From NCBI GenBank assembly GCA_000469685.2, contig LS997563.1:18090257-18154256 (forward strand): a stretch of 64,000 bases of DNA, read 5' to 3'. The DNA is from Haemonchus contortus (taxonomy: Eukaryota > Nematoda > Chromadorea > Rhabditida > Trichostrongylidae). The notes beneath the pieces were generated by a model. It was not told the DNA's origin and did not search any database. It saw nothing but the letters and a program-made list of their open reading frames with translations. Made by a program: the position numbers and the translations under genes. Shown in pieces: positions 49,214 to 59,584 of this stretch (positions are counted from its first letter, which is position 1; each line of letters begins with the position of its first letter).

Positions 49214-49646
49214 ACTCCTGCCCCGTGGACCTAGAAAGCTCAAATTTGGTAGGAGTACGGGGGTCAGAAAGGGAATACTTATGACAGGTGGCAGAACCGG
49301 ACTCCGCCTACAGGGGGCGGGGCGTGCGCGATAGAAATTTGGGGCCGCAAACTCATGACTCCTGTTCCACTGGACCCACAGCGTTGAAAATCGGTGGGAG
49401 TACAGGAGGCATGATGGGAACACTTATGGCAGGTAGTAGGACCAGACACTGCCTGCAAGGGGCGGGGCGTGCGCGAAAGAAATTTTAGATCGCAAATCCA
49501 TAACTCCTGTCCCAGTGACCCAAAGCGTTCAAGATTGGTAAGAGTGCAGGGGGCGGCATGGGAACACATATGGCAGTTGGCAAGATCCAACTCCGCCTAC
49601 AGTGGGCGGGGCATGCGCGTTAGAAATTTTAGGTTGCAAATTCATA
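49214..49646 (+). repeat. Three tandem copies of a 144-bp unit
   Basis: Each unit starts actcctg (49214, 49358, 49503) and contains ggactccgcctacagggggc, then ggggcgtgcgcg, then a gaaatttt-like block. Spacing is 144-145 bases. The copies differ at many positions, so the array is not recent. It abuts the TG microsatellite. A rearranged single copy lies at 41270. Confidence 0.9.
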
Positions 49647-51424
49647 ACTCATAATAATAACATAATAACAAGCGAGCAAGCGTTGCAATCCCCTTCGCGT
49701 CAACACTGGAACCTTTTCAATGACGGCAATGTAGGACGGTCGTAGGTACTGTGTGACAGGAGCTGATAACAACTGATAAGAACTGATAAAGGGCCTTGGA
49801 GAGCAAAAGGGTATTCATGATCAAATACTGACTCTTTAAAATGTTTCATTCAATAAGACGGGTAAGTGCAGCAATAGCGACCGATCAAAGACATTTCTCC
49901 ATAACTAAATGAGAATATTGTCCATTTCTTGCTACTGAACTACGACCGTTACGTAGTAAGCTTTGTGACACAATGAAGTACCACGATTCCTTTTTGTTTT
50001 GTGACATATCATTTGTGACTAAACTCATCTGACCGCTAATGATTTGGGATCCCCAGCTAATGAAAACTCCGTGGAAAAATGTTCTATTGATAACGACATC
50101 TGTGATAGGCGTTACTATACATTTCTGGGTGCCATTCAAGACATTGGCTTTTAATCAGTTAAGCCATCAATGTGACACAATTTCGAGATGAACAGCAATG
50201 AATCGAGACTTCTAATTAGTATACAATCAATTATAATACAGAGAAAATCGCTCCCAATTCGGAGTTAATGCTGGGAGTGTAGAGCTTTCAAGGAAAAGCA
50301 AATTTCTTACAAGAAGGGGTAGCGCCCGGCGAAGCCGGGCGACACTATAAGAAGGAGGGAAGCCTGGCGTTAGCCGGGCGGCCCGACTGGTGTTATATAT
50401 CCCACGAAGAACTACGTATTCGGTGAAATTTCGGAGAAAGTCGGTTTCACGGCGGATACGTGCTATCAAAGGGAAACAAAATGACATTGATACTTCAGTA
50501 ACCAACAGCAGTAGGAATTCTTGGGAAAAACAATCAAGAACGGACGTGCTAGAGCCTCTGTGTAGTAGTTTAGTGACCTAAATATGTAATTCGCTAAGCC
50601 TCCGATGAAATGAAAACTAGTTTATTAACTAGTGCGCATTCAGCTCATTTATCCGTGGCGCACTGTTGCTATTCATCCGAAATGTGGTCGAACTCTACGA
50701 TAGTCTTTCAAACGTGCACCTTTTTGCTACACGAAGTTCCTATACAGTGGTAATCTTTTTTATCTCGATTTACTGTAGTGTACACCTAAGTTCAGGAATC
50801 AATCATTTGCGCTCCTCGTCACATACAGCAAAGGCTTCAACTGGTTCCTTAAAAAAAGTTAATCATTATTGCTTAAATTATAGCGCGGCACCTAGAGAGC
50901 GGCTGAGAACACCTTTTTTCCAGGATTTGCATAGCAGTCAATCCTAGGCTGTCCTCCATGATTTTGTGATTGATTATTACAAGACTTTTGTGTGAGGCGA
51001 AAAAAACATGAGAATGGGAATGCAGCTGCTTCTACATTCCATTCCACCCATGAAGTACACCCTAAAAACGCTCAATGTTGCCTGCTGAAAATGGTCTGCG
51101 TTGTTATTTAATTTTTGTGTTTGCTCATCGACTACGCAATAGTGCTTCGTGCAATGTATGAGCAAGAAGCACATTTTATACTTTAATTTCATAGCAGTCA
51201 CGACTTTCCAAGAATGTTTCTGGAACTAGTCTGAATCCTATGGTTGATTTTTTATACTCAGAGATATACCCAAGAATGCCTTGGGTCATCTTTGCTAAAT
51301 CCTTCCGAGTTGTGTCCACAAAATATCCTTACAGCCTGTTCATTTATCGTCAATGCATTCTTACCTACAGAGGAGACAATGGGTCCCTATTTGGGTGACT
51401 CCAGAACTCCTTGAGCGCTATTCA
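49647..51424. other. No gene supported apart from a small GC-hairpin repeat
   Basis: AT-rich sequence with short frames only. The exception is the hairpin repeat at 50311-50388. Confidence 0.4.
50311..50388. repeat. Two tandem 39-bp units, each with a GC hairpin
   Basis: The first unit contains cgcccggcgaagccgggcg (50323-50341), a perfect stem with a GAA loop. The second contains gcctggcgttagccgggcgg, a stem with one mismatch. Each is preceded by aagaagg-type sequence. Confidence 0.7.
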
Positions 51425-51690
51425 ATCCCATCTGAGGGATGCGCTTCTGCATTCGCCTCCAGTTCAGAACCTTAGCGTAATCTTAGCAACTGAATGCTTG
51501 TGTGGCTCAGCTTTTCAGGCCAATGTACAGCAGCGCCTTTATCCTTCTAGACGAGTCTGGTGCCAACTGGACGACCCCGAAGGGATGGAAGGGCTACTTT
51601 GCTCAGGCGGATCTCGATTTGGGATTTGAACCCGTGACTATGTGTGCGTAATGGTCCGCCTCTGTCCACTACACCAGCTACGCCCTATTG
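51425..51690 (-). mobile_element. tRNA-derived SINE copy, full length
   Basis: On the minus strand the head is gggcgtagctggtgtagtgg (A-box), followed by gtcacgggttcaaatccc (B-box) and the family body ending near gcgcatccctcagatggg. This is the clearest evidence that the family derives from a tRNA. Confidence 0.82.
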
Positions 51691-52840
51691 TGTTCGGATA
51701 TTCTACTTGGATGGATCTTTTCGTTTGAAACTTATGCTTTCATGGCATTGTGCATGTTTATTCACTGAGATTATGGTCCTTTACTTCTGTAACAAGCGGA
51801 CACAATAAATAAGACGAACAGGTGCAAAATGTGAAGCAATCAGAAGGTGGTGTTAGCAGCTTGTCCACTCGAGATTTAGCCGACATGTAGACGACTGTTC
51901 ACCGTCCAAATCTCACGGAAACTTGTATCCCGGAGGAAAAACTTGGAGAAAAGACAAAGCTCAAAACAGAGAATCGTCAGCCGCAAGTAGGAGCATCGTT
52001 TTAGAACACGAGTTTTTAGCATTAACACCTGGTTCGGAGGCTGCTGAATACGTTTCGTTCAATGCTTATCGATAAGAAAGTCAGACTTTTATAGATTGGA
52101 TTCCATCTCGACATGATTGACACCATTGAATACTATGTCGCACTTTTTCCGTCCTCTACAAGGTCGAACGGAAGGCAACTCTTCTTTTCGATGGACTGAT
52201 TTATTAGTCATATTGATTCAGCTTACATTTCCGACGGTCATCAATAATTTTGTTTGTAGACACTTTTGTTTGCCATTGTTGTTTGAATTTTCTGTCTCTT
52301 TGTACTGTACTTTGGTCTGTACTTTTGTAGTTGAATGGCAAGTTTACAAGGTAGGCTATGGGGAACGGGGCTTGGCTAGTTTTATCATTGAGGTCAAGTT
52401 GGAATATCACCTAAATAGACATTTCGTAGCATATCAGCTCCATCTATACACCTTTTACAACCTGATAACGGCATCACAGCGTCCACAGCGTAGATGTAGC
52501 CCTTCAGCTTGCGAAACTTCAACTATTCCGCTACGCCACGTCAACTACAGCGCCCTTAAATGTTGTGAAAGAGCCTCCTCTGCTCTTCTTGTCTTCCTCT
52601 TTGCTGTTCACATCAAGCTTAATGAACTCTTTCGAATTCTTGGATTTTCCTTGCCGTCACTTGCCATTCGATTACTTGTTTCATGTTAACGGAGGAAATG
52701 ATTCATCACTTGCCCCACGTTTTCCCAAAATGGCATTTTTTGTAGCACGTGCACTCTCAAATTGCTTCGTTACTCACCGCCTTCCAGCCTGCCTCTGGGA
52801 TTTTGTTTGCACTGAGTGTGAAATTCCAAAAATTTTCAAA
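51691..52840. other. Upstream region of the GM2-activator-like gene; long uncertain frame
   Basis: A 190-codon plus frame (52117-52689) is present but T-rich, with scattered hydrophobic runs and no domain. The region probably includes the promoter of the next gene. Nothing else was identified. Confidence 0.3.
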
Positions 52841-52849
52841 GTATTTAGG
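52841..52849 (+). promoter_or_regulatory. Putative spliced-leader acceptor
   Basis: The sequence gtatttag ends one base before the ATG of the GM2-activator-like gene. The arrangement (AG, G, ATG) is the same as at the saposin-like gene start. Confidence 0.4.
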
Positions 52850-55800
52850 ATGCTTCGATCGATTCTTGGCCTTCTTGCGGTTGGAGCTCTTTTTGTGGTT
52901 GTTTCCTCAAAAAAATGTGTCGACGGGAAGAATAACGTTATCAAAATCTACGATACCACCAAAGGTCAGTCCTTTCCCAATTGAACTGACTACAACTTCG
53001 AATTATAAAGTACCATGATGTTGCGTATAAGATGTTGAAATAAGTGCAGATAACTTGATGAGATCGATGAGAGCTACGACGGAGAGGAACCTCCAAAAGC
53101 CGGTCGTAACCGTTAGATTAGCCGGATTAGTAACCTTGATCTTTGAGCAGTTCGACACAATTCTGTATAGTTGATGTTCTGATAACTGCTGTTATTACGC
53201 TGTAGTACGCCCCTAGAGACTTACAAGGTTGGCGAGTTGAGGACAGAACTTCGACCGGGACGGGGCTCGAACCCGTACTTGTGCCCGGATATCAATGGAG
53301 TCCCGTCCAAGGCCGAAATTTTGCTATAGTCACCAACGTTGTGTTACAGTTCTGTATATTCTACCTCGGCCATGGAACTTTTGACAGTGCTGGACAAGCA
53401 CTTGAGGTTGGAAACCGATCGATGTCTACTACTACTGTGAGACGCATTTCTGTTAAAATTTACCCATTGCTTGACCCAATTAGTTAAGGTTGAGTGGTGC
53501 AGCATGTTTAGCACAGGTTCCTCCACTTTCAGAAAGAAAGCAATTACAGAAGTTTTCAAGTTGTTAGTGATCAGGGTTGTTAAACAGTATCTGCCATTTT
53601 CATGACATTACACTGATGAGGAATGGTAGAGTGAATACTGGTAAAATCATGCAGATCTTATATGAACGAGATCCATGGGAATGCTTGAGATTATATGAGG
53701 ATGTTTCTCACTCCACGACTTCTATAGGACGTACAGTCATCGATAGTCTATGTACCGAACAGGAGTGAGAACTGCAGTCCCAGACTTCTTAAGTAGGCTC
53801 AGGCAAGAAAACTACATTTTACAGGGGAAGGTGGGTGGGAGGGGGCTGTGAGACAAATCCCTGATCTTTATCCATCTAAGCCAACCAAGCCTTCTATCCC
53901 TCCGTCCTCCGACGGTTGAACTTTAAAGTACAAATTTTGTTTGTACATCGGCAAGCCATCTCAACTCATTCTATAGGTCACTATAAAAGCGCCACTACAG
54001 CAAGTCAACACAAGCCACAACTATTCTGAATGGATGTCGAATGCGGAGGGCGTACCTCAGAAACAAGATTGATCAAAGGCTATAATTGACCAAAGATCTT
54101 AGACTATAATGTTGACGTATACCCACAAGAGGTTAAGGTGAGTGCAATGATGCCACAATCACAGGACTGAAGTTATGATGGAATGTCCTCTATATACCGC
54201 TTTAGTCAAAGCTATCATTGACGCCGTTTCGATGACGATGACTCAAAACATAAACTTGCCATGTAAAAAATGCCTGTCTTTTTTTTGAAGGTGAGAATCG
54301 GAATGCAATGGAAGTAATGAAAAAATGAAAACAAAATGCAATAAAAAGGTGCTGAATTATCGGACAACAAAAAGAAATAACCGAAAACTGGCAAAAGTCA
54401 TGATGTAGAAGGTTACGGTACTGGGTGCTCGAGTTCAGAGCCTACCCTTCAAATCTCAGTTTTCAAAAGTTCTGAATTATATGGTTTATGTTAAATAATG
54501 GAAAGTATGCCAAAGCTTCAAAAAGGAGTAAGAAGGGGGATGTACGAAACTATGGGTCTTTGACCTTTTGAGTGTCTCCCATAGGAACGTCCTATTCAGC
54601 GGCGTCCTACCGCTTCAATGTGAATGATGCAGTTTTATCAAGGCTGACGATGCCCGTCCTCTATTCGAGGTGTACGTTAGCGAAGCCAGATTTGTAACTA
54701 TTGTGACGTCCTTTTGAGATCGTTTTCGATCTGTAAATATCCCACATGTCATCCTTGTGAGGCATAGCTTCATACTAAAGGGAAGTCTTTAAAACCATTT
54801 CCTCTTTCAACTGGGCTATAAGCATAGCATACTCCTGCTTTCCTACCCTATTATCATACGTGAGCCTGAATGGATGGCTTTATTTCTCATTTTTTTGGGT
54901 TCAAAAAGAACCCTTTTACCCCAAAAACAGTCACGTGGCCTATTTCAACACACGATTCACCGTGTCTACAACTTTTGTGAGATAACTTGTCCAAAACTAC
55001 GGTCTAAATTTTCAAATTCCTGTATTTCACCACTGTCTGCCCCGTTTGCTCGCTATCATGTTCTTTTTCAGGAAAGGGTAAAATCCTAGTGAAAGATCTG
55101 GAAATTGGAACTTACGACAAGCACAAGAAGCCGATCTGCGCCGATGGAAAGCCGCAGTTCACGTTTCCTGGTAATTTCAAAGTTCTTAAAGGTGGGTGTA
55201 AGCTACATTTCAGTTTTCTGTACCCACATAAAGCTCAAAGACCGATTTCAGGGACGATTGAAGTGGTTGAACCTCTGAAGAAAGGAAAGGATAAGATAAT
55301 GGTTGAAGTGTCGCTTGAAAAGAACTCATTCATGATCGGCGTTGTGTGCGAGAAGGGTGTCAGCAAGAACCAATTCGTCCCTAACGAAATGTGGTATGCA
55401 ATGACACTTTCGGTTTACTGTTGCTTCCTTTTATCAGGGACAATGAACGGTACGAGTTGTATGAGTTGCTAGAAGCAAAACAATCAGTACCGCGTCACCA
55501 TGAGTAATGAAAACTATCAATAAGTCGCTCGAAAGGGCAAAATGCGAAGTTGACTCATATCAGGCCAGTATTTGATTTTCCCTCGGAATATAATACAATC
55601 CCGTACGCGGGCAACCTAAAAAACAGCGAACAGGGGAGGCAGTGAGAGGAAAAAAGCGTTGAAGAGGTCGTTATTTTCCTCTTTTCATTCTCAGCCGTAT
55701 TTATTCAAGACTAGAGGCGCCGCAGTCCCATAACAATAAGAAATAGAGCCATCGATTGGGGTCAATGAGTCTCTTGCAGATTTCATTGTTTTGTCTGGTT

Positions 55801-57440
55801 TATAGAAAGAGTGGGTGTCGTTCTCAAGTCAAGGACTCATAGCGTATAACTTTTGTCTAAGAAGTGGCCTCAACAGCGGAAGAGGTGATAATCCATTGGC
55901 GCGGGATTAGTGTTATTACGTGGACAAAGGCGATGCCCGCCTAGGCCAACCAAGCCTTCCATCCCTCTGGGGTCGGTGAATTGGTACCGGACTCGTCTGA
56001 GAGGATAAAAGCACTGACTTGTACATCGGTTGGCCACCGCAAGTCATTGTATAGGCCACATACGCACTCATTACGCCACTACGATTCTGAATGGAAGTCG
56101 AGTGCGGGGGCGCATCCCTCAGACGGGATTGATTAACGCCAAAAACTTTATCCTTTATTTTTAAACGTGGACAAAGACTGGCCAGCATAATTTCTCGAAG
56201 CACTTTAGCCAGAGAAGCTGCGCCTTCTCATATAAAATATAATACAAACTCTGCTGGTATTTCCTCCAACTTGCGGCCTCCTAGCTCACTGGCATGCAAT
56301 ATTCACTTCTCATCAACAGTAGCTAGACAGCATGTTGATAGGGACCCTTTGAAGTTTGGGGTTTCTTCAAGGATGACATCCCCTACCACCTTCCCACACC
56401 TCGCGAATGACTGAGTTTGCGGGTCTCCCCTAATGGATACTGTTCATAGTGAATAGAAAACTTAATCGAGATGTCTGAAACCATGTTTACCTATGTAGTT
56501 ATTGATGAAATACCTCTTGCTACTTCAACATTCACGAGGACAAGGGCGGAGAATGGTACTTCAAGATAAACCCTGACGGTTGACACCTAAAGTTATCAGG
56601 CAGTGGGACTTTTCTTGCACCCACTCACATTAACATAGAAAAAAGGGAGAACTTTACATCATGTGTTTAGTAAATATAAGCATGCTATTCTTCATCAGCT
56701 TCATTAAATTTCAGCAAACTGGATTTGTGCGAAATTTCATCGATGTGTGATCTGCTCACTGTGAAAACGCCCGCTCCTGTTGAAATTACTTCACTAATAC
56801 AGAAGGAGTTCATTGACTTTGGTCCAATGCCAATTCCCCAACTTGGGGTAAGTTTTCTTAGAACATCTTTGTAGTCCTTTCTCGATTGTTCTCTCATCCT
56901 GCCACAAAAGGGACGAAGCGGTGCTCACATCCAACGCTTTCTAAGGTGAATACTTCCTTTTCTTGAATGCGTTGAGAACGAGCTGGTGCAGGACTACATC
57001 AAGGTTCCTCTTCTGGCATGCAGCCCCCTTATTAGCAATATATGCGCTACCAGTACCAGTTAAACATACAAACTGACAAATAGGCCAACAATCCCACACT
57101 CCAAGTTGTAGCTCAGTATATAAGAAGATTGCCTCAAATGGAGTTTGTTTCAGGGTGACTGGAAGTTGTCAGTGAATCTCGTGCAAGGAAACAAGAAGCT
57201 AGCAGGTCTACGGGTTGGAACAGCCAATGAATGGCTGACTATTGAGGTCTGATAATATTTTGGCCCCTACTTCTGTAAATATGTATATTGGCTCTCTCCA
57301 ATAACAGTTCTTTGAAATCCATAAAATGATGAACAAACTAAAAAAAGCGTTTTCAGTCGATAGACGATTCAAGCGCCGATGATGAGCCAGAAGAAACTGC
57401 TCACGAAGAGAGCGAAGCTGCAGATCATGAGGAACTTTAG
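52850..57440 (+). CDS. Secreted GM2-activator/ML-type lipid-binding protein
   Basis: Six exons, 52850-52964, 55072-55191, 55252-55393, 56715-56847, 57154-57246 and 57357-57440, join in phase to 228 residues. A signal peptide (MLRSILGLLAVGALFVVVSS) is followed by the mature start KKCVDG. Features in family order are PGNFKVLKG and a strand VEVSLEKNSFMIGVVCEKG; the Cys-rich CKLDLCEISSMCDLL, matching the GM2-activator 'C.F..FCD.LD' region; PMPIPQLGGDWKLSVNL; and NKKLAGLRVG, matching 'GNYRIESVL...GKRLGCIKI'. This fold is a beta-cup that binds lipids and presents glycolipids to hydrolases; the role here, lysosomal or secreted at the host interface, is not known. The last exon adds an acidic tail (DDSSADDEPEETAHEESEA), unusual for the family. 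A polyadenylation signal lies at 57824. Intron 1 holds a SINE and a tRNA-like repeat; intron 3 holds a SINE. Confidence 0.82.
53215..53320 (-). repeat. tRNA-like repeat fragment in an intron
   Basis: On the minus strand acgggttcgagccccg is a strong B-box/T-arm, with a plausible variable region before it. The anticodon and acceptor stems do not form, so it is a tRNA-derived repeat in intron 1 of the GM2-activator-like gene. Confidence 0.5.
53865..54090 (+). mobile_element. tRNA-derived SINE copy, diverged
   Basis: It contains ccaaccaagccttctatccc, gtacatcggcaagccatctc and gaatggatgtcgaatgcgga, then a degenerate tail. It lies in intron 1 of the GM2-activator-like gene. Confidence 0.6.
55885..56162 (+). 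mobile_element. tRNA-derived SINE copy
   Basis: The body is well preserved: gccaaccaagccttccatcc, gcactgacttgtacatcggt, cattacgccactacgattct and gacgggattgattaacgcca. The tail is actttatcctttattttt. It lies in intron 3 of the GM2-activator-like gene. Confidence 0.8.
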
Positions 57441-57823
57441 ATTCCAAGAGAGAAAGTAAACTATTTCTATAGGCTGTTTACGTTTTTGTTCCGTTGTTGA
57501 GTGACAATGAGTCATTTTTGTTTTGTTTTCCTCTTTAATTTGTATTTCATGTCCACTCGAGAAGTCTAGTGCTGAGAGGAAGTTCCTGGTATGATAGGCC
57601 GCTAGCGTCGTTAATATTGAGCACCTCTCAAGGTGAAATCGAAGGATGGTGGGGGTTCTAATCCTGAAGTGCTGCATCTTCGGTTCGGATTAGCTCCCGC
57701 ACCAGTCTTCTTCCTAGCAAAATATTCCATGTTTGTTAATGTTATGTATGAGGGGGTGAAGTAAATTATGGCATGAATCCATTAAGCCATGAATCAGAAT
57801 TGGTTTTTGAAAAGTGTATGTTC

Positions 57824-57829
57824 AATAAA
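57824..57829 (+). terminator. Polyadenylation signal of the GM2-activator-like gene
   Basis: AATAAA about 380 bases after the stop codon is the first clean copy on this strand downstream of the gene. Confidence 0.5.
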
Positions 57830-58048
57830 CTCGTCGTTCTCAGAGTTGCTACCTGAACATGTTGCTTTCGTTGTTGGAATCGGGCGATTCGCCATTATTC
57901 CAGCTAATTCCCACGAACTAATATCCCTACAAGCGTAGCTGAATTTGACCGGACCGCTTGTTCAGCCAAAGGCACTACTTATCAGGGCTGAATCGCTGTG
58001 TTTATGAGCGAAGCTGGTTTAGATGATGTCCTGAAACGGTAGAGTTAA

Positions 58049-58553
58049 AGGCACAGTTCACGATAATTTTGAAGTATCCCTCTTTATTCGAAAAGCGAGA
58101 GTATAGGTTGGGAATAGTTCATTGGTAGTGAATGAAGCGAGAAAATTCGCCAATTAGGAGAAATAAGGCTCCTCAAAATTGGGAGAAAATAGAGGTTGGG
58201 CAAGATTGCTATGACGGAAATAACATGGAAGGGGTATTCAGACCTGATTTCAGTTGTTGTAATTGCGCAAGGAGCGACCACATCAAGACAGAACTGTACA
58301 GAACTACCTTTCACTGTCGCTATGGGTCAAGACAAGTTTTTTGAACCTCCTACATGGGCTCCTCAGTGAATGGTGCAGCCTCTGCAATGCCGGTGAAACT
58401 CGTCCGAGGGTACACACGGTACAATCTTTGAGCCTTTATAACGCCCTAACCAGGCCGTTTTCCGATATGATGGTGCCAGATATGGAATACGAGGGGGCCT
58501 GGAATTCATCCTATGGGGAAATCTCAGAAACCATTTTTATCGTGAACAGGGCC
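58049..58553 (-). mobile_element. TTAA-type MITE, complete copy
   Basis: The left end aggcacagttcacgataatt follows TTAA (58045-58048). The right end ttatcgtgaacagggcc precedes TTAA (58554-58557). The interior runs in reverse sense (gtgaaactcgtccgagggta, then aacgccctaaccaggccgtt). This is the best single copy to define the ends and target duplication. Confidence 0.85.
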
Positions 58554-58557
58554 TTAA

Positions 58558-59577
58558 AGTTTTCTGATTAGCTGAAATTTCCATTCAAATCACAGCTGAA
58601 GCCTGATTTTTGAACCCCTCTACAATTTGAATATCTGAGGTGACAATTTGGACAGGTATTAATTAACAGAGATGGTTTGGAAGACTGAGAGAGAGAGAAC
58701 TGAACCGGTTTGTTTTCGAAGTTTTTGTTGAAAAAAATGAAAGAAGAGCAAAGTTTCTGTTGAACGAATATGAAAGTCTAATAAAGTTTAGTCCCAACCC
58801 TCTCCAGGTCGATAAAATCTGAGAAACCGTGGAATTTCGGCAAAGTATATGTATGACTGAAAGTGCGTCTCTAGTTTTTCCTCTTGCTATTTGACCCATC
58901 AATAACTTTTAAACAATATTCATTTTAGCCGTGGGACTCCTAACCTTCTCCTCGTGTAGTATTGGCTTCAAGTGATCTTGTTTTCCTCTCTTGGACGGTA
59001 TTCTGAACGGATTTGAAAGGAAATGGAAATTACAAAAATTACAAAATGGAATTACAGAGATTTGGTGATGTACTTCTGTCCTGCAGTTTTAACTAAATAA
59101 ACACTCTTTGTCTGGGAATATTGTGTATTAATTCTAGCAACAATGCAGGTACAAGGAAACCCAAGCCAGAGTACCTAGTAGGGACCGTAGGCAATGTGCC
59201 TCCCGCTTTCACAAGTGGTTTTTCAAAGTGCACTCACAGGTTTGGCTTACTAACGGGTTGAGTGGGGAGTACGGGGACTGCGTAATGGTTATATAATAAC
59301 ATTTACTTCATTGTGTACAGCACAACAATGATGTTGGACGAGGAAATATTTGCGCATTGCTGGCATTTTTTCAAGATAAGGATACCTACAAAACAGAGTT
59401 TTAGATAATGGAACTTCAGTCATACAGAATTCATCCTATGGACTGTTCCGTAAAAGCCGATTCCTCTTAGTAGATCACTGCAAACATCTCTTTTTCATAA
59501 TCTCGTTCTTCCCCACCTTTTTATCTACTGCCTGTTTCATCTGGCTCGCTTTGTATTTATATTTGTTTATTTACTTG
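58558..59577. other. Intergenic region upstream of the saposin-like gene
   Basis: AT-rich sequence with a 79-codon minus frame that lacks features. It presumably holds the promoter of the next gene. No specific regulatory motif was recognised. Confidence 0.4.
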
Positions 59578-59584
59578 TTTTAGG
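59578..59584 (+). promoter_or_regulatory. Putative spliced-leader acceptor
   Basis: The sequence ttttag ends one base before the ATG, after a T-rich tract (tttgtttatttacttg). This is typical of a trans-splice acceptor. Confidence 0.45.

Noticed and set aside
49214..49646. CRISPR-like array
   Set aside because: Units are 144 bases without a short repeat/unique spacer pattern, in a nematode genome.
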